A stretch of DNA of 64,000 bases from Cranoglanis bouderius (taxonomy: Eukaryota; Chordata; Actinopteri; Siluriformes; Cranoglanididae): the NCBI GenBank assembly GCA_023630585.1, contig CM042545.1, forward strand, positions 2,990,707 to 3,054,706, given 5' to 3'. Below are positions 59,801 to 64,000 of this stretch, piece by piece (the stretch's first letter is position 1; the number at the start of each line of letters is the position of its first letter). The notes below the pieces were generated by a model that saw only the letters and a program-made list of their open reading frames with translations, was not told the DNA's origin and made no database searches. The translations under genes and the position numbers were made by a program.

Positions 59801-60890
59801 GTGTTCCTGCTCCAAGCTGCTGGCGACCTACAGCACCTAAGCAGAGAGCAGCTGGACAATGACGTAAGCGGACAGACGGCCCACAATCTGATCCAGAACC
59901 CCAAAGGATGGGCAGAGATCATCGGGAGCCTCGCACACCACCTCGTCGCCCAGGCATGACTCAGCGAAACGAGCAACGTCCACCTGGAGCAAGAAGCAGC
60001 AGCGCGCTCAAGCTCCAGAACGAGGAGGCCTGAAGGAACCAGGCCCACGCTCAAAGCTGCCTAAATCAGCATACTCCTCGAGACCCCGAACCGGTGCGGG
60101 ACAGAAGGTGAAATGGACCCAGAGCTCCGAGAGGCAGTGGAAAAACTACAAAGGGCCTCATGCAGAGACCAAGCACCGAGAGAAGTTGGAGAGAGAACCC
60201 AGAGAGGAACTCATCAGGAAACTCCAACCAGTGAAGCTCTCCTAACCAGAGCAAAAAGTGAACTGAACAGAAAGGAACGCTAAGGTCAAAGCCTGCAAAA
60301 ACAACCTGCTGGCGACACGAGCTGAAAGCCATACTTCAGCACAACCAGGGTACACATTCACAGATGAACTTAACACCGTTCACAGAGAACTGAACTGGTC
60401 ATACCTCCTGCAAAATGACCAGAGAAGGTAAACACTCACCACAGAATTTTCCTTGACCAGTGGGCGCAAGTCTCCCAGCCACCACTCCCTAATCCCAAAA
60501 AGGGGGGTGGAAGCCCACTGCTCAATGTGTCACCAGGCAGAATCCACAAGGCCTACGACAAGCAGAGGACCGCTGCCGAAAAGGCTGTGGAAGAAACCAA
60601 CCATTGACCCTGTCTCTGAACTGGCCCTAGAGGGCGCACACACAAACACACATCGAGATGGACCCTCAGCCTGAGGAAGCAAAGGCTGAGGACATTTGGG
60701 AGCCACCCGCTGATCAATCAGTTTGATCCACTTGTCATCCGATCACCATGACGACTGTCGCCCAACGATGTCCACACCTGGACATCCTTGTCCGAAAGGG
60801 GGGGATCTGTAGCGTATGATCTATACTCAAACTGATTTCTAAATTAACCCAAACTAAACATAGAGTAACCCCGAGAGGCCTCCTTTACAT
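56825..60890. mobile_element. 4-kb insertion in the 5S array, probable decayed retroelement
   Basis: Non-5S sequence between GAGAAGATCAAA and TTTGTGTTTTTTGTTATTTTG of the spacer, replacing roughly 0.9-1 kb of spacer. It includes a short tandem array of ACCGAGTCAGTGAG-type motifs (57145-57200), T-rich tracts and mid-GC segments. The end has a purine tract followed by TGTAGCG (about 60797-60814: GAAAGGGGGGGATC then TG), which looks like a polypurine tract and the start of a 3' LTR. Frames are short (for example 59732-59959, 75 aa, and 58534-58941 minus) and match nothing I recognise. The assignment is tentative. Confidence 0.35.
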
Positions 60891-61610
60891 TTTCTTTGTG
60901 TTTTTTGTTATTTTGTGAATCGTTTAATTCCCTTCATTTGGTCCCAAATTCTTCCTTTATTTTCTCCATTTCATCACACGTATGCTAAGGCAGGTGCGTG
61001 TTTCTTTCGTTTTATAGCGTGATCGCGCACCACCCTGAGCATGCACTGTCTGTGCACATCGTTCAGTCCTGATGGCCATGAAAGCTCATTTCCGCAGATG
61101 GTAAGGGAAGCTTGGGGTTCTGTGTGTTTTTCACTGTTGTTCCTCGCGGCCTTTTAATTCAGCTAATTTCAAAACATCCCACTGAAGTTTCCCGTTCAAG
61201 CGCTTGTGTAAGTCCCTCTTGATAGACTCGTCGAGCGAACGCTGTAAATTCAGTGAGAGAGAGGGAGAGAGATTGGTTGATTCGACAGGCCCCACAGTCC
61301 AGCTCAGCTGGTGGCGGTAATGCGTCCAACTCCTGAGTCGGCATAAAACATCAAAGAAGAAGAAGAGAGCAGGCGCGCGGCTCTTGTAGTTTCAGTGGCT
61401 ATTTAATTGTGGATTTGAATTGTTTTGAACGCACTAACAATTGAAGCAAGAAAAGTATTGTGGAAGTAGTTGTAAATAGCCTGTTCATTGTCACCCTTCC
61501 TTCTCTTGCAGCAATTTGATGTCAAGTTTTTTTTTAAGGTGTATATGGGATTAGAGTAAAGCAATAAGCTAAGATCCTGTGTGCCTGTTGAAAAATGTAG
61601 GCAAATAAAG
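60891..61610. repeat. Last 5S spacer fragment, end of the array
   Basis: Spacer from TTTGTGTTTTTTGTTATTTTG through the CACCACCCTGAGCATGC block, GA tract and GGTGGCGGTAATGCG tail. Then there is a degenerate end with the ATT tract reduced to a T-run (about 61527) and AAGGTGTATATGGG. Homology fades at about 61600 and no 5S gene follows. This is the edge of the array. Confidence 0.85.
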
Positions 61611-63660
61611 ACATTGGAAGGTCCAGTGGTGGGTCCTAGTGTGGGATTGTCTGGCCATAGACCTCAGACTATGATTTCATGTCTAGTAATATTAATGCCT
61701 GTGTAGACAACGATTCATCATGTCCAAAAGATGAGAAGAGAGAACGAAGGATGAAGCGCAGGCGATGGGCCTTGCATAGCCCACATCTGCAGCAAATAAC
61801 CACCACGGCCTTCATGGAAAGTGAAGCGTCGACTGGCAAAGGTCCGAGACATCATGGAACCTCTGGAGGACTGGGTGGTGAATCAACTCCTAGACTATCT
61901 CCTCGCAAACGAAGCATGGCTTCACATGAAAGGCATTGGATTTAGCTGAATAATTAGATATGAATAAAAAGTTAATTGCAGATTTAATTGGCAGTAATGC
62001 CAGGATGCTTTGGAGGGTCAGTCACCTTGTGTTATTCCTTATTTTAAAGATGTGTGCTGGATTAATACAGAGAAATGAAATTGTGTTAACATAGATGATT
62101 TAATTAGATGTTTTAACTTGTTGAGAGCTGAAAATGTACAGGAAATTGTCTAGTCAGTTATGAGCTCTAAACAACACAGAAAACTGTAGAATAATGCTTT
62201 GAAGTTTTTGCTATACGTATTATATATGTACTGCAAACAGGTGTGTGGGGTAAAGATATAATCACAGGCTTCCAAAAACATGTAAGAGGTTTTGTAATAG
62301 TGTAATAGCGTAGATGTGGGGCCCTATTCTAACCACAACAATGAAACCAGGTTCAAATTGTTTTGTCTTTTTTTGTTGTTGTTGTTATGACCTTTTATTT
62401 TCTCTAAACATGCAAGTCCTGTGAAAAATAAGCAACCCATTAGGGTATATATACTGGCTTGTAAAGCTTGAACATTGCCGCCCCTCAGGTGAAGACTCTC
62501 GTTCTGTCAGCTGCCAATTTTAAGCTATTAAGCTTAGAGTGTAAGCTTATAGTTTGATAAGTTTTTTGTTAATCTTTTACCTTTCATTAAAACTAAGCCT
62601 CTTAGAGGTGATTCACTAAAAGAGCCATTCCATCGAGTGGGTGCCACTTCTGTCCCCAGAACATTATATTTATAAAAATGCATGACAATTAACTCTAAAA
62701 TACATTTTATTATTAAGCAAAGTGTCCTGCACATGAACCTAACTGCAAATTTAAAATATATAATTAAAAACATTAATGAAAACTACCTAGAACACTAAAA
62801 ATAGCATTCTTTGCATGTCCCCACTCTCTATCTCTATACTTTACACTGACATATAATGATTAAAGTCCTTCAGAAATCTTACTTTTCCCCCATTGTTCTG
62901 TGACTTTATATCCAATCTATGATTTAAAATGTTTTTTTTTTCATGAGAAATCCATAACATTTTACATAAAATACACATTTTAGTCGTGTCCCCGGGTTTT
63001 CACTCCGTCCTGTTACCCGAGCACATTGCCCTCCTTGAAAAACTTTCCACAAGACACATTTTCAAAAGGAAGTTGCATCATTTGAATCTTCTGAAGGCAA
63101 TGGGAAGACCAAAGTATGTCCTCTCATTTTCTTTTCTGTATATTTGATGATATTGCAGCTGTCTGATGTCTGAGAGGGTCAATCTCAATGTACTGTCCTG
63201 TTACCTAAATTATTTTTTAGATGTTATTTGTTTATTTTAAATATACATATTTTTGGTAAATCACTAGAATTTGCTCAGTATCCTCATGCTATAAGCGTGT
63301 ATGTCATGTGGCTATATTTCATGTATTTGCTAACTCTATGCTAAAAACTCAGTCCTGTTACTTTCAGTCCTGTTACTCATATAAACTATAACAGGACTGA
63401 GTAATAGGTAACAGGAGTGAGTAGCATCCTATGGTGTATTGATTTATTAGTGTGAATATTAGTTTATGTAATACAATTTACTTGATTTTTAAGTTTTACA
63501 CTTACTGTTACTTAAGATATGGAAGTATCAGTTTTACAGTGTGAATGCCGTGCTTACAGAGAGCCAATCACCACTAAGTGCTGCAGAAAAGCTCTTCAGG
63601 TGAGGATTCACTGCCGGTACGTGGAACTTTTTCGAGGCGAGCCACAGGAAGGGTGCCCCA
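61611..63660. other. Unique flanking sequence beyond the 5S array
   Basis: AT-rich, no recognisable gene. A plus-strand frame at 61679-61945 (88 aa, basic, Ser-rich) is unlike anything I recognise and is probably chance. The region contains several CCTGTTAC motifs and a hairpin at 63364-63400 (described in findings). Confidence 0.5.
63364..63400. repeat. Perfect 12-bp inverted repeat
   Basis: TCAGTCCTGTTA (63364-63375) and TAACAGGACTGA (63389-63400) flank a 13-nt AT-rich loop. A direct copy, CTCAGTCCTGTTAC, lies just upstream (about 63348-63361) and GGTAACAGGAGTGAG downstream (about 63407-63421). Confidence 0.8.
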
Positions 63661-63670
63661 GATGGTGTGG

Positions 63671-63688
63671 GACACACACACACTCACA

Positions 63689-63734
<46 letters not shown>

Positions 63735-63990
63735 GACATACACACACACACACACACATACACACACTCACAGACATACACACACACACACACACATACA
63801 CACACTCACAGACACACACACACACACACACACTCATAGACATACACACACACACACACACATACACACACACACAGACATACACACAAACAGATATACA
63901 CACACACAGACATACACACAAACAGATATACACACACACACACACACACAACCCCCAGACATAAACACACACACACACACACACTCACAG
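63671..63990. repeat. CA-rich compound microsatellite
   Basis: (CA)n interspersed with TCACAGACATA units, running to the window edge. All long open frames here are artefacts of the repeat. Confidence 0.95.
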
Positions 63991-64000
63991 ACATACATAT

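Noticed and set aside
63519..63964. Thr/His and Cys/Val repeat frames at the right edge
   Set aside because: Artefacts of the (CA)n compound microsatellite.

Overview
The window is eukaryotic and almost certainly from a teleost fish. The evidence is a tandem array of vertebrate-type 5S rRNA genes, a 15-exon mitoguardin-like gene with GT-AG introns, fish-type SINE and L2-like tails, abundant CA/GT and AT microsatellites, and Polinton/Maverick (adintovirus-type) elements. I cannot name the species.

Layout. (1) 1-11354: five complete 5S units of about 2.15 kb plus the start of a sixth. Each has a 120-nt 5S gene, a TATA-like box about 30 bp upstream, a T-run terminator and a long spacer. (2) 11355-26721: Polinton 1 (15.4 kb) inserted in the 5S spacer. 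It has near-identical 0.74-kb terminal inverted repeats and the full family gene set: integrase with chromodomain, minor and major capsid proteins, basic core protein, adenain-type protease, packaging ATPase and protein-primed DNA polymerase B. The polymerase and both capsid genes are broken, so it is a recent but decayed copy. (3) 26722-27817: more 5S spacer and a divergent 5S pseudogene. (4) 27818-50102: Polinton 2 (22.3 kb), bounded by its own matched terminal repeats and a perfect 6-bp target duplication, GCCCCA. Only about 2.2 kb of Polinton sequence remains at its left end and 0.65 kb at its right end. The interior (30041-49446) is host DNA: an intact mitoguardin-like gene, a truncated second copy of it, and a stack of nested transposons (SINE, hAT-type element, LTR retrotransposon, LINE). 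(5) 50103-61610: the 5S array resumes with canonical, variant, mosaic and truncated units, interrupted by a 4-kb insertion of unclear origin (56825-60890). (6) 61611-64000: unique flank ending in a CA-rich microsatellite.

How the parts relate. In Polinton 1 two gene blocks converge near 17.64-17.77 kb. The plus-strand block runs from small accessory ORFs through integrase, capsid proteins and protease. The minus-strand block runs from a predicted three-exon gene through polymerase, ATPase and two conserved small virion-type proteins. In Polinton 2 the cargo order can be dated by nesting. SINE and hAT insertion came first and are in both duplicate copies. The segmental duplication came next. 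The LTR element (copy A only) and the LINE (copy B only) came last.

The two most notable things are the Polinton-bounded host segment with a clean target duplication and an intact intron-bearing gene, and the LTR retrotransposon whose gag-like ORF carries a methionine-aminopeptidase-type C6H2 zinc finger.
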